DNA from: Lewinellaceae bacterium | GTDB lineage: Bacteria; Bacteroidota; Bacteroidia; Chitinophagales; Saprospiraceae | Length of the DNA: 64,000 nucleotides | Assembly: GCA_020636405.1 (NCBI GenBank) | Contig: JACJXW010000010.1 | Location: 290,546-354,545, forward strand | Direction of reading: 5' to 3' | Shown here: in pieces, positions 17,785-26,270 of the stretch | How the letters are laid out: every line of letters begins with the position of its first letter | How positions within the stretch are numbered: the stretch's first letter is position 1 | Position numbers and translations under genes: made by a program | The notes under the pieces: model-generated | Seen by the model: only the letters and a program-made list of their open reading frames with translations | Database searches by the model: none | What the model was told of the DNA's origin: nothing

Positions 17785-17819
17785 TTGCCGGTTGTCAGCT
17801 CTCTGCCGACAACCGGCAA
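17785..17819. terminator. Hairpin between convergent genes
   Basis: The arms ttgccggttgtc (17785-17796) and gacaaccggcaa (17808-17819) are perfect complements with an 11-base loop. The hairpin fills almost the entire gap between the convergent yndJ-like and lipoprotein genes. No strong T-run follows on either strand. Confidence 0.5.
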
Positions 17820-17828
17820 AGAACAAGC

Positions 17829-18680
17829 TTACTCTACTCTTGAATAATACTCCTCCAGTTCCATCGGGCCATCTGAGAATTCCAGAATGCCCTTCTGGCT
17901 GAAGTTATCACCGGTATATTCATATTCATAGGGGATCATCTTGTCGATAAGTTCAATGCTTCGGGTGGTCGCCATGACGGTTTCCACATATTTGCCGTCC
18001 TTCATTTCATAGGTACCGAAGGCCATGCCGTCCATTTTACCGTTATTCTTATTATAGGTGACGACATAAAAATGGGTAGGGGTAATGAGCTTATGGACCA
18101 CCATGCTATCCGCTGGCGGCGTAGCTTCTTCCTGGTCGCCATAGAGCGATTTAGTGATCTTCCAGAGCCCTACCGGCGTTTTTTCGGCAACGGCAGCCTC
18201 CAGCGTCGGCCCAACTTTGACATAGTCTTCGGCCAGGTCGAAGTCGGGTTCGCCTTCCACATTGGATTTCATGACTCCTCGTTGCTGGAAGGTGTTCCCA
18301 TTTTCTCCCATGGTGTAATTGAAGGTGTAGGAAACGCCGACATTGGGCGAATCCCAGGTGGCGTAGGCAATGGTTTCGGTGAAGGTGCCGTCGTCTCCAA
18401 CCACGTAGGTGCCGCCGCCGGCCTGAGCGACGGTGTCTGCCTTGTCGTCATAGCCTAAAAAGTAGAAATGGCCGTCGGTGTAAAATTTGTACTGCGTCAC
18501 ATCGGGAGTTACCTGCTGTTCTGAGTCAGCGGACTTCCAGGCAGTCATTTTCCAGGCGCCATGCAGGGGGTTGGTGGCTTCCTCGACAGGGGGTTCCTGT
18601 TTTTCGGTAGAAGCGTTTTGTTTGCAGGTAAAAAACGAGATGGAAAGGAGAATGGCAAGCAACAGCGTTGGCTTTCTCAT
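17829..18680 (-). CDS. Putative lipoprotein with two lipocalin-like repeats
   Basis: This 283-residue protein starts at the ATG at 18680; the frame extends to 18746 without a plausible signal. Its hydrophobic leader (MRKPTLLLAILLSISFFTCK) ends in a Cys that can be lipidated. Two similar modules follow, starting PLHGAWKMTAWKSAD and PVGLWKITKSLYGDQ. Each has a TYEM/GTYVV strand and an ETV/ETIA strand, so the mature part looks like a duplicated lipocalin-like beta-barrel. It is probably anchored in the outer or inner membrane. No function can be assigned. Confidence 0.75.
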   Translation of the reverse strand: MRKPTLLLAILLSISFFTCKQNASTEKQEPPVEEATNPLHGAWKMTAWKSADSEQQVTPDVTQYKFYTDGHFYFLGYDDKADTVAQAGGGTYVVGDDGTFTETIAYATWDSPNVGVSYTFNYTMGENGNTFQQRGVMKSNVEGEPDFDLAEDYVKVGPTLEAAVAEKTPVGLWKITKSLYGDQEEATPPADSMVVHKLITPTHFYVVTYNKNNGKMDGMAFGTYEMKDGKYVETVMATTRSIELIDKMIPYEYEYTGDNFSQKGILEFSDGPMELEEYYSRVE

Positions 18681-18821
18681 AATCAATGGGTTTATAGGTG
18701 ATAAAAATAGCTTCTGAACGAGACAAAGCCGGCTGCTCATTGGCAATCGGCCCTGTCTCGTACAAAATCCAACTTAAATGTAAGAAAATATCTTAGGAAA
18801 CTACAGACAAACTGCAATAGT

Positions 18822-20372
18822 TCATCCTGCTTTCACTGTTTCTTTGTCTTTCCATCCGTAGGTGCGGGCGCCTTCTCTCACGCCTTTTTCGCGGCAAACT
18901 TCCTTCAGGAAAAATTCTCCCTGCGGGGACAAAGCACTTTCTGCAGCTTGTCCGCGGTGGAGTTGTTCGTAGGTGTAATAATCGATGGCCGTACGCCGGG
19001 CGAGCCTTTCCGCCAGCCTGAACTGCTGGACTACCACTTTCCAGCCAGGCTGCAGTTCACCTTCAAATACTTTCGACTTGGAGCCGCTGCCGTAGGCAAA
19101 GAAGCCAAACCGGCTGCCTTCCAGTTCCCGCCCTTCCTCTATAGCCACTTCCAGGCTGCCCATCAGGGAGAGGAAGATGGAGGAGGTATACAGATTGCCC
19201 ACCAGGGAGGAAGCCTTTTCTCCGGCGGCTATTTTTTCCTGAACGAACACCTGGTAGGCATCCGTCTTGCTGATGGCACGCAGAAACTGAGCGTTGGCCT
19301 CTTCAAAAGCCTCTTCATCCGAATAGTTTTCGCGGACAGGTTCCTCCAGGGCGTGAGCTTCAGCGAGGGCCTGCCAGTTGCCGGTAGCCTTGGCCTCCAT
19401 CAGGTAAATCTCTGGAAACATACGCCGCGCCTGGAAGGCATAGGGCAGGTGAAACACCAGACTGGCCCAATGGCCCGATATCGCCTCCTTTTGTACATCG
19501 TAGCCGGCCTGTGGCGCAAAGTGCTGCAAGGCCTCCCGGATGCGTTCCTGGTAACAGGCGTTGGAATAGGGCCCGTCGAAAACAGGCGTTTCCCGGTGAA
19601 GGGTAATGGTGGCGTCGCTGCTGGTCAGCACTCCGCCATTGGGCGCCATGTTGGCCAGTTTGCTGAGCGCTTCCCGAGCTGCCTGAGGGTCTTTTCCAGC
19701 CAACTTGAGCGCCTCCCGGAGCAGGCTTTCCTTAGTAGCCTGTCGCAGTGGTTTGAAGAAGTCGTGTACCGAACGGGTGGCCACTCCCCAGGCTTCCCCG
19801 AAAGCGATCAAGCGGGGATTTTGCCGTACCAGAAGAGCAATAGCGCCAGCTCCCTGGGTATATTCGCCGCCGGAGCCCAGCTCATACTTAGCATTGTCAG
19901 AACCGACTACTATGCCAACGCGCTGCGTACCTCCCTTTACCCAGTCGAGGGTATTCTGAAGGGCGTCGACCGCACCGATGCAGGCAAAGGTGAGGTCCAC
20001 TACGTCGCAGTTGAGGAAGCAATCGGGGCCATGCTCAGGCTCGTAGTATTGAGTAAGCATCTCCAGTACGTAAGAAGCCATCGGCTTGGATCCATCGATC
20101 GAGCTTTCCGTACCCATATATATCCGTCCGATTTCCTGAGGGCGGAGGGCATTTTTTTTCATCAATTCCAGGACGGCATTGGCAGCCATTGTCGCCACAT
20201 CTTCATGAGCATCGGCAACCGACATGGCTTCCAGGCCCAGTCCTTTGTTGAGCTTGGCGTATTCCAGGTTGCGTTCTGCCGCCAGGGACTCGATCGGCAG
20301 GTAGATCTTCGGAATGTAAGCCGCCATATCGTCAATACCAACGGGCGGTAACTGGGTTTGTACTGATCTCAT
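18822..20372 (-). CDS. Hydroxymethylglutaryl-CoA synthase family protein
   Basis: This 516-residue protein belongs to the HMG-CoA synthase branch of the thiolase superfamily, which condenses acetyl-CoA with acetoacetyl-CoA in the mevalonate pathway. The N-terminal GIDDMAAYIPKIYLPIESLA and RIYMGTESSIDGSKP segments match. The catalytic Cys lies in VDLTFACIGAVDAL, and GEYTQGAGAIALLV fits the core. The glutamate/histidine region is in the SGHWASLVFHLPYA block. It is longer than typical bacterial HMGS (about 390-460). The start at 20372 was chosen because the upstream residues are not conserved in character. Confidence 0.85.
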   Translation of the reverse strand: MRSVQTQLPPVGIDDMAAYIPKIYLPIESLAAERNLEYAKLNKGLGLEAMSVADAHEDVATMAANAVLELMKKNALRPQEIGRIYMGTESSIDGSKPMASYVLEMLTQYYEPEHGPDCFLNCDVVDLTFACIGAVDALQNTLDWVKGGTQRVGIVVGSDNAKYELGSGGEYTQGAGAIALLVRQNPRLIAFGEAWGVATRSVHDFFKPLRQATKESLLREALKLAGKDPQAAREALSKLANMAPNGGVLTSSDATITLHRETPVFDGPYSNACYQERIREALQHFAPQAGYDVQKEAISGHWASLVFHLPYAFQARRMFPEIYLMEAKATGNWQALAEAHALEEPVRENYSDEEAFEEANAQFLRAISKTDAYQVFVQEKIAAGEKASSLVGNLYTSSIFLSLMGSLEVAIEEGRELEGSRFGFFAYGSGSKSKVFEGELQPGWKVVVQQFRLAERLARRTAIDYYTYEQLHRGQAAESALSPQGEFFLKEVCREKGVREGARTYGWKDKETVKAG

Positions 20373-20586
20373 TGCAGTAGGTTGTGTTAAAAAAACGGCA
20401 AAAATGCACCATTCTTTTGGTAAAACCACCAGATGAAGTGCAAATAATTAGGGAAGAAACAAAGCGGAGGGATTATGGTTCATGGAGGGCGTTGTTAGTT
20501 GTTCTGTCTTGTCATTATCCCCAACATCCCAATGTAAACCTATTTCGGTACTGCCCCTTTGGATGTAAACTTATTTTAGGACAACA

Positions 20587-20632
20587 CACCAACGCCCCCA
20601 CGCCCAAACGTCCAAACACCCCCCTACTGCAC
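20587..20632. repeat. C-rich low-complexity tract after coaX
   Basis: Degenerate repeats of the type acgcccaaacgtccaaacac fill the stretch just before the coaX stop. They resemble the other intergenic low-complexity tracts of this window but use a different unit. Confidence 0.45.
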
Positions 20633-21399
20633 TACCCCACTTCCTCCCCGATCAACCTCAGCCCGTCCAGGGTCAGGTTGGGTTCGATGGCGTAGAACTC
20701 CCCTTTCAGGGGATGCAAAATGGAAGACAACCCCCCGGTAGCCACGGCAATATACTGCTGGCCCAGCTCCGAACGGATGGCTTGCAGCATATGCCGTACC
20801 AGCCCCACATAGCCGATCAGGATGCCGCTCTGAATGGCATGGACCGTATTTTTACCCACGGCCGAGGCCGGCAATTCGAGCGGCACTTCCGGCAGTTGGG
20901 CCGTCTTTTGAAAGAGGGAAGAAATGGCCGTTTTCAAGCCCGGAGCGATAGACACGCCCAGCAGTTCACCTTCAGCGTTAACCGTCGTAAAGGTCAGCGC
21001 CGTCCCGAAATCGGTGATGATGCAATCCTGCCGGAAGAGATAATGGGCCGCCACTGCGTTGGCATACAGGTCTGTGCCCAGTTCATCGGGGCGGGTGACC
21101 TTCAACCTCAACCGGGGGTAAAGGTCGGGGCCAACAACCACCGGCCGGGTGCGAAAGAGGTGGAAGGCCAGCTCTTCAAAAATGGCGCGCAGGGCGGGAA
21201 CCACCGTGCTGATCACCGTCTGCCGGATCGCTCCGGCGGACACATCGTTCTCCAGCAGGAAATTGGTGATCTGCACCTCGTAGTACAACAGGGCTTCTCC
21301 GTCGGCCATGGTTGGCAGCCGCCAGGTGTGTTCCCACCGGCCGCCCCGTGCCAGGCCGAAGGTGACGTTCGAATTTCCAATGTCAATGGCTAATAACAT
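20632..21399 (-). CDS. coaX: Type III pantothenate kinase
   Basis: This 255-residue CoaX-type kinase performs the first step of coenzyme A synthesis. The ATP-binding signature DIGNSNVTFGL is at the N-terminus, the pantothenate-site region DELGTDLYANAVAAHYLF is near residue 105, and IITDFGTALTFTTVNAEGELL follows. GILIGYVGLVRHML and VATGGLSSIL complete the C-terminal ATPase-fold motifs. The length is typical. It is divergent from the hypothetical gene at 21480, with 80 bases between them. Confidence 0.92.
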   Translation of the reverse strand: MLLAIDIGNSNVTFGLARGGRWEHTWRLPTMADGEALLYYEVQITNFLLENDVSAGAIRQTVISTVVPALRAIFEELAFHLFRTRPVVVGPDLYPRLRLKVTRPDELGTDLYANAVAAHYLFRQDCIITDFGTALTFTTVNAEGELLGVSIAPGLKTAISSLFQKTAQLPEVPLELPASAVGKNTVHAIQSGILIGYVGLVRHMLQAIRSELGQQYIAVATGGLSSILHPLKGEFYAIEPNLTLDGLRLIGEEVG

Positions 21400-21479
21400 G
21401 AGGCGAAAATAGTGTTTTCCTGATTTTTCTTACCGCTCGCGAATGATTACCTTGTAAACTGAACCTCAACCGAATTGAT

Positions 21480-22040
21480 ATGGATACCCTGGATACCGAA
21501 ATTTTCAACCTGCAGCGAAAGGTCGACCAATACAAGGATGTGCTGCAAAACACCCTCAAATACCGGGAGGAGTGGAAGACAGGCCTGCAGGAAAAGATCT
21601 GCAGCATTCTCCAGCACCTCATCACCGCGACCAAACTGGAAGCGGAAGTTGTGACCCGCCTGGAGATAGAAAACCTGGGAGCAGTCCTGCTGACGCTGGG
21701 CACTACCAAAAGCGGCATGTTCCAGAAAGTCAGCGAGGAAGTACACCGGGACCTGATCAAACACAACGGCTCCCTGGTCTACCAGCAACTGTTCAATGGT
21801 AAGATCATCGTGCTGATCAACTATCCCTTTATCGAAAACTACGGCCAGCCCCGCCCACCCAAAACCATAGCTATCTACCGCCCCGAAGAGCTGAAAGAGC
21901 CCTACTTCGTCCGCCACATGGAAGACTTCATTCAGGAGATCACCAACTGGGAAGACTACGACGACGATGAGCCCAACAAAAAGATCGGCTTCCAGCTCAA
22001 CTTCAACCCGGATGGACTGGATAGCGGCCAGCCGGATTGA
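21480..22040 (+). CDS. Conserved hypothetical protein with N-terminal coiled coil
   Basis: This 186-residue cytoplasmic protein begins with a predicted coiled coil (DTEIFNLQRKVDQYKDVLQN) and continues with a mixed alpha/beta domain containing GAVLLTLGTTKSGMFQKVSE, GKIIVLINYPFIENYG and an acidic tail (TNWEDYDDDEPN). No signal peptide, membrane segment or known motif was seen. It is divergent from coaX. Composition and codon use match its neighbours, so it is very probably a real gene; its function is unknown. Confidence 0.75.
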   Translation: MDTLDTEIFNLQRKVDQYKDVLQNTLKYREEWKTGLQEKICSILQHLITATKLEAEVVTRLEIENLGAVLLTLGTTKSGMFQKVSEEVHRDLIKHNGSLVYQQLFNGKIIVLINYPFIENYGQPRPPKTIAIYRPEELKEPYFVRHMEDFIQEITNWEDYDDDEPNKKIGFQLNFNPDGLDSGQPD

Positions 22041-22151
22041 AAAGTATCAGGGCATAGGTATATGGACTGAATGGGTGAATCAGGACTGAACACCAAGAAT
22101 GTTTTGTCGCTACGTCAACACATCAATACCTCAACACGCCCCAACCTCCCC

Positions 22152-22994
22152 TCATACGAACGCCACTATAGCCCTCACGCTTTCTTCCGCGCCCTGCCCG
22201 TATAGCATGGTGACATGGTTGCCCGGCACTTCCACATAGCGGCAGTCGGGCATCATTTCCACCGTTTCCAGGGCCAGCTCCCTGGGGAGGATGGCGGGCG
22301 CATCCGGCGGGCCGTAGGGGCCGGTAGCATTGAGGAGCAGGGCGGGTTGCCGGGCGGAGCGTATGAGGCGAAGCCACTCCTCCCCTAACGCCAGAGCGCC
22401 GTCGATAGCCTGTTGGATCGGCGGAAGCGTTGAATGGGTCGTAACCCCTCCATCCGGTAAGTCGTACACATCCGCCCGATAATAGCCTTCCATATCCGGG
22501 TGCCAGCGCCCTTCGAGGTAAGGAGCAGCTTTGATCCCGGACAGATAGTCTTCGAATGAAGGCCAGCGCCTGCCCAGGCGCAGCATCGAAGGGCCGACCA
22601 GTTCCTTCACCTGGGGATGCATGCGGGCAGCAGCATCGATCAGGATGAGCTTGTCCACGCGCTCCGGGTAGTGGGCGGCAATAAAAATACTGAGCAGGGC
22701 CCCGAAAGAATGTCCACCTAGCAGGATGGGGCCGGCTTCCAGGTGGCCGATCAGGCCGATGATATCCCGGGCATGATCGGCCATGGTATACCCCTTTTCG
22801 GGTTTGTCGCTTTGGCCTCGCCCGCGCAGGTCGGCGGTATAGAGATGGAAATGCTGCGTAAGGCCTGCCCCGATATACCCATCAAAAGCATGGGCATTGG
22901 CAGTCAGGCCGTGCAGGAGCAGCAATCCGGGGCCCTGTCCGCCGTGGTCGATGAAATGCAGCTGGATGTTGTTGGTACGTAAAAATTGACCCAT
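22152..22994 (-). CDS. Alpha/beta hydrolase
   Basis: This 280-residue alpha/beta hydrolase has an oxyanion segment LLLLHGLTANAHAFDGY, followed by the ADLRGRGQSDKP loop. The nucleophile elbow is LLGGHSFGALLS. The acid is probably Asp in the region before the C-terminal EVPGNHVTMLYG, whose His is the likely base. No signal peptide is present. The overall plan matches the epoxide hydrolase / haloperoxidase / proline iminopeptidase group; the substrate cannot be assigned. It is monocistronic. Confidence 0.87.
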   Translation of the reverse strand: MGQFLRTNNIQLHFIDHGGQGPGLLLLHGLTANAHAFDGYIGAGLTQHFHLYTADLRGRGQSDKPEKGYTMADHARDIIGLIGHLEAGPILLGGHSFGALLSIFIAAHYPERVDKLILIDAAARMHPQVKELVGPSMLRLGRRWPSFEDYLSGIKAAPYLEGRWHPDMEGYYRADVYDLPDGGVTTHSTLPPIQQAIDGALALGEEWLRLIRSARQPALLLNATGPYGPPDAPAILPRELALETVEMMPDCRYVEVPGNHVTMLYGQGAEESVRAIVAFV

Positions 22995-23167
22995 AGGTAT
23001 CCTTTTTTAGTTGCGGGATTCTCTGCTGTGTCCAGGAACAGAGGCCCGCCTTTGCACCCCGATGCACAATTTAGGGCAAAAACCCTAAATGCCTCGTACC
23101 CTTCCTTTCTTCTTCCTTTTTTGCTAACTTGATTCACGAGAAAAATACCCATAACCAAACCCAAAAC
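22995..23167. other. Intergenic region upstream of the transglycosylase remnant
   Basis: About 170 bases with no recognisable gene. It may include decayed 5' sequence of the remnant that follows. Confidence 0.4.
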
Positions 23168-23440
23168 GTGGTGGCAGGCCTGGCCATCACTCCGATGCGT
23201 CAGGAACTGGCCGATTTCTCGCAGCCTATCTTCACCGGTGCCGGGAGGTGCTGGTTACCGGGCCAGCAGCAGAACGGGTGAAAAGCCTGAATAACCTGTC
23301 GGGAAAACCGTTTATCTCCGCCGGTCGAGCAGCTTTTACGAACATTTGGAAAGCCTCAACGATTCTCTCCGGCAAGCCGGCGCATCTGAGATCGGCCAGG
23401 AAACATACGTCGAAGTTCCTATTGAACGCAGGCGCACCTG
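23168..23440 (+). pseudogene. Remnant of an MltF-like lytic transglycosylase / solute-binding protein
   Basis: Three fragments in three reading frames give one coherent protein segment. Frame one reads VAGLAITPMRQELADFSQPI, frame two EVLVTGPAAERVKSLNNLSG, and frame three RSSSFYEHLESLNDSLRQAG. In that order they match the solute-binding-like domain of MltF-type lytic transglycosylases (SBP_bac_3 fold preceding an SLT domain). The start, the SLT catalytic domain and most of the rest are missing. Two frameshifts, near 23245 and 23320, are needed. The assignment is by pattern memory and is moderately secure. Confidence 0.6.
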
Positions 23441-23567
23441 CTGTCAGCCAGCACGCCTGCGTGCCGCAACGCACTTCGGCATGCCGGCCCCTCAGGATGG
23501 ATAGGAGGAAATTCCTTGCAGTTCCAGCCGGGCAATTGTCTTTTTTTGGAGCCTCCGGCCCCCCTTT

Positions 23568-25937
23568 TTATTCACTCTTCAGAGCTTCCACCGGCGACAT
23601 CCGCGCCAGCCGGTAAGATTGCCCGCCGACTGCAATGCCCGCAGCAAGGAAAACCAGCAGGTAGGCCAACAGGTACGGGCCAACCCCAAGGTTCAATGTT
23701 CCTATATACGCTTCCATAGTCTTTACCAGGACGCTGAAACCCAGAAAACAAGCGGCTGTGGCAATCAGGCTGGCGATGAACAACGTCAGCAGAAAACCCC
23801 GGTTGGCGAGCAGGATAATACTGGCAGTGGTAGCCCCCAGTACCTTTCGGATGCTCGCCTCTTTGAGAATACTCGCAAAATTCTGAGTGGCTAACCCAAA
23901 AAGCCCCAGGCAGGCGATGAACAAAGCTAGTCCGGCGATATACCCAAAAAGCTTAGCCACATCACCGAAACTTTGATAAAAACCCTCGAAAACGGCCTCC
24001 TGGTGAAAGTAGTTGAACGGCGTCTCCGGATAGAGTTGCAGCCAGGCATTCTTCATGAAGCCTTCGGCAACCTTGCCCATTCCGCTCTCGTGCCGGATGG
24101 CCATATAAGCAAAGGCCTTTTCCTCCGCCAGCCGAAAAATCACCGGATGGTTCGCGCCCGAACCCATGATCTTAAAATCTTCCGCAACGCCAACAATCCG
24201 GAATGGCTTCCCATCAGACCAGGCTTCCTGCCCTAACGGGTCTTCTACCTGGTGCTCCTTCACGAATGTTTCGTTGACAACGACAGCCGAGACATCCTCA
24301 CTGGGAAGAAGGGGATCAAAAAACCGCCCCTCTTTTAACCGCAGTCCCAGCGCTTCAAAATAACCCGCCCCCACATCATAACGCACCACATCGTGCTCTT
24401 CGCCGCCGATCAAAAGCGTTTCCATCGATTGCGACTCCCCGATGTGGCTGGCGGAACCGGCAACGCCGAGCACCTGTGGGCAGCGCTCCGCCTTGTTCTT
24501 AAGGAACTGGTACTGGCCGGCATTATCGAGGCGGACCATAAGGGTTTGACCGGGTTGATATCCCCACGGCATGGCCACCCAGTAATTGCCGGCAGCCAGA
24601 AGCAACATGCCGATGATGACCGTGCTGAAGGCAAGCACGTATTGGGCCCCCAAAAGGACTCGGGCCAACCCTTTTTTCCCGCCCAGCTTTTGCCGGCCAG
24701 AGAAAATGGATACCGGCTGAAAGGAACTAATGTAAAATGAGGGGTAAGCGCCCGAGGCAAGTCCAGTGAAAACCAGCAGCCCGAACAGAAAAACCCATAG
24801 CCAGAGGTTCTCACCCATTGAAATGGAGATCTGCATCACCATGACGGAATTGAGCAAGGGTGCAAAAACGCCCTGCGCCAGAGCCAGGCCTAATAGCAGC
24901 GACAAAAAGCATAGCAATAAATTCTCCGACATGAACTGTCCGGCCAGTTGCATGCGCCGGCCACCGATCGCCTTCCGCACGCCTATTTCCTTGAGCCGCT
25001 TCCCTACAAACCCCAATGAAATATTGACGTAGTTGAAACAGGAAAGCGCCATCATCAGCAAAGCCATCAGGGAAAACATCAAGGTGACTATCGGGTGGGC
25101 GGCCTCGGCCGGGCGGTTGATCACATCATGGGCGCCGGGGTTGGGATGGCGCAGGTTGTCGAAACGGAACGACTGTATCGACAGCATCTGGTTGGCAGCG
25201 TTGTGCAACGCTACATATTTATCCATTCTCTCTTCCAGAATGTCGATATCTTCCGGCTGACGGACCATCACAAAGGTACTCTGAACATGGCTGGCCCAAT
25301 CCGTAAGGCCCTCCTTACCGATGGATTTAAGGGTATTGAACCCGGTGAGTAAGCCGAAACGAAACCCGGTATTTTCCGGAAACTCCTCCGCAACGGCCCC
25401 AACGGTGAGCACTTTCCTCACCTGATTTTCAAACACTATGGTAAGCTCCTGACCTATAGCTTCCTCACCGTTGAAATACTTATCGGCCACCGAGGCGCTC
25501 AGAATGACAGCATCAGGCTCATTTATAACTTCCGGGCTGCCCGACTTTAAGGGGAAAGTGAACATATCGAAATAGCCAGGGTCAGCAAAATAGGCCAACT
25601 CCTCAAAAGCGTTCTCACCCAGATATACTTTACACCCCTGCATCTCGACTCGCACCACTTCCTCCACCTGCGGGAAATCCGTAGCCAGCACCGGCCCAAG
25701 GGGCATAGGAGAGGTTCCCCAGGTTTGCTCCCGGCCGCTCTTATCCACAGTGTATTCCACCATGAAAATCCGCTCGCCGTTGAGGTGAAAATTGTCCATC
25801 GTCCAGTAATTCTGCAGAAAAAGGAAAACGACGATGCTACAACCTGTGGCGATAGAGAGCCCCAGTATGTTGATTGCAGACACCATCTTGTTGGCCATCA
25901 GGTTCCGATAGGCAAGTTTCAGGTAATTCCGGATCAT
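23568..25937 (-). CDS. ABC transporter permease, MacB/FtsX type with two FtsX domains
   Basis: This 789-residue permease has a MacB-like architecture repeated twice. The N-terminus MIRNYLKLAYRNLMANKMVS is typical of this Bacteroidota family, followed by a first transmembrane helix and a large periplasmic domain. FtsX-type three-helix cores are at about residues 285-430 and 670-780 (for example KRLKEIGVRKAIGGRRMQLA and ILKEASIRKVLGATTASIIL). Such proteins work with a separate ATPase, which is not in the window. They usually export lipoproteins, antimicrobial compounds or peptides, or transmit mechanical force. The substrate is unknown. Confidence 0.88.
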   Translation of the reverse strand: MIRNYLKLAYRNLMANKMVSAINILGLSIATGCSIVVFLFLQNYWTMDNFHLNGERIFMVEYTVDKSGREQTWGTSPMPLGPVLATDFPQVEEVVRVEMQGCKVYLGENAFEELAYFADPGYFDMFTFPLKSGSPEVINEPDAVILSASVADKYFNGEEAIGQELTIVFENQVRKVLTVGAVAEEFPENTGFRFGLLTGFNTLKSIGKEGLTDWASHVQSTFVMVRQPEDIDILEERMDKYVALHNAANQMLSIQSFRFDNLRHPNPGAHDVINRPAEAAHPIVTLMFSLMALLMMALSCFNYVNISLGFVGKRLKEIGVRKAIGGRRMQLAGQFMSENLLLCFLSLLLGLALAQGVFAPLLNSVMVMQISISMGENLWLWVFLFGLLVFTGLASGAYPSFYISSFQPVSIFSGRQKLGGKKGLARVLLGAQYVLAFSTVIIGMLLLAAGNYWVAMPWGYQPGQTLMVRLDNAGQYQFLKNKAERCPQVLGVAGSASHIGESQSMETLLIGGEEHDVVRYDVGAGYFEALGLRLKEGRFFDPLLPSEDVSAVVVNETFVKEHQVEDPLGQEAWSDGKPFRIVGVAEDFKIMGSGANHPVIFRLAEEKAFAYMAIRHESGMGKVAEGFMKNAWLQLYPETPFNYFHQEAVFEGFYQSFGDVAKLFGYIAGLALFIACLGLFGLATQNFASILKEASIRKVLGATTASIILLANRGFLLTLFIASLIATAACFLGFSVLVKTMEAYIGTLNLGVGPYLLAYLLVFLAAGIAVGGQSYRLARMSPVEALKSE

Positions 25938-26270
25938 GATCTTCAGATCGTTTAATGATTCAACCCCCCGATAAAGCAGAAGGGCTACTGCCTGGTATCT
26001 CCAAGAGTTATGCCAGGAAGCAAAGTACTGATTATTAATGCCCTAACGGGGGGGCGCTAATGAAAAGTGTCCAAAAATGAACAGTCTGTGTTCAAAACCG
26101 TGCAACCGCCCGGCAACTTCAAATTGTTGCGCCATTTGCATCCATGTACTTATGACTACGACAATGCATTTCTTTATTCTTTTTTGCTAAATTAAACCTT
26201 CGAAACCCATACTGGAGCCGGTTGTGCAGAAAATAACCCCTTCCGGCCCGGAAACCCAAACCCACCTTCT
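25938..26270. other. Intergenic region between divergent permease and caspase genes
   Basis: About 330 bases with no supported gene. It probably carries the divergent promoters. No confident TAnnTTTG box with a matching -33 element was found. Confidence 0.45.
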
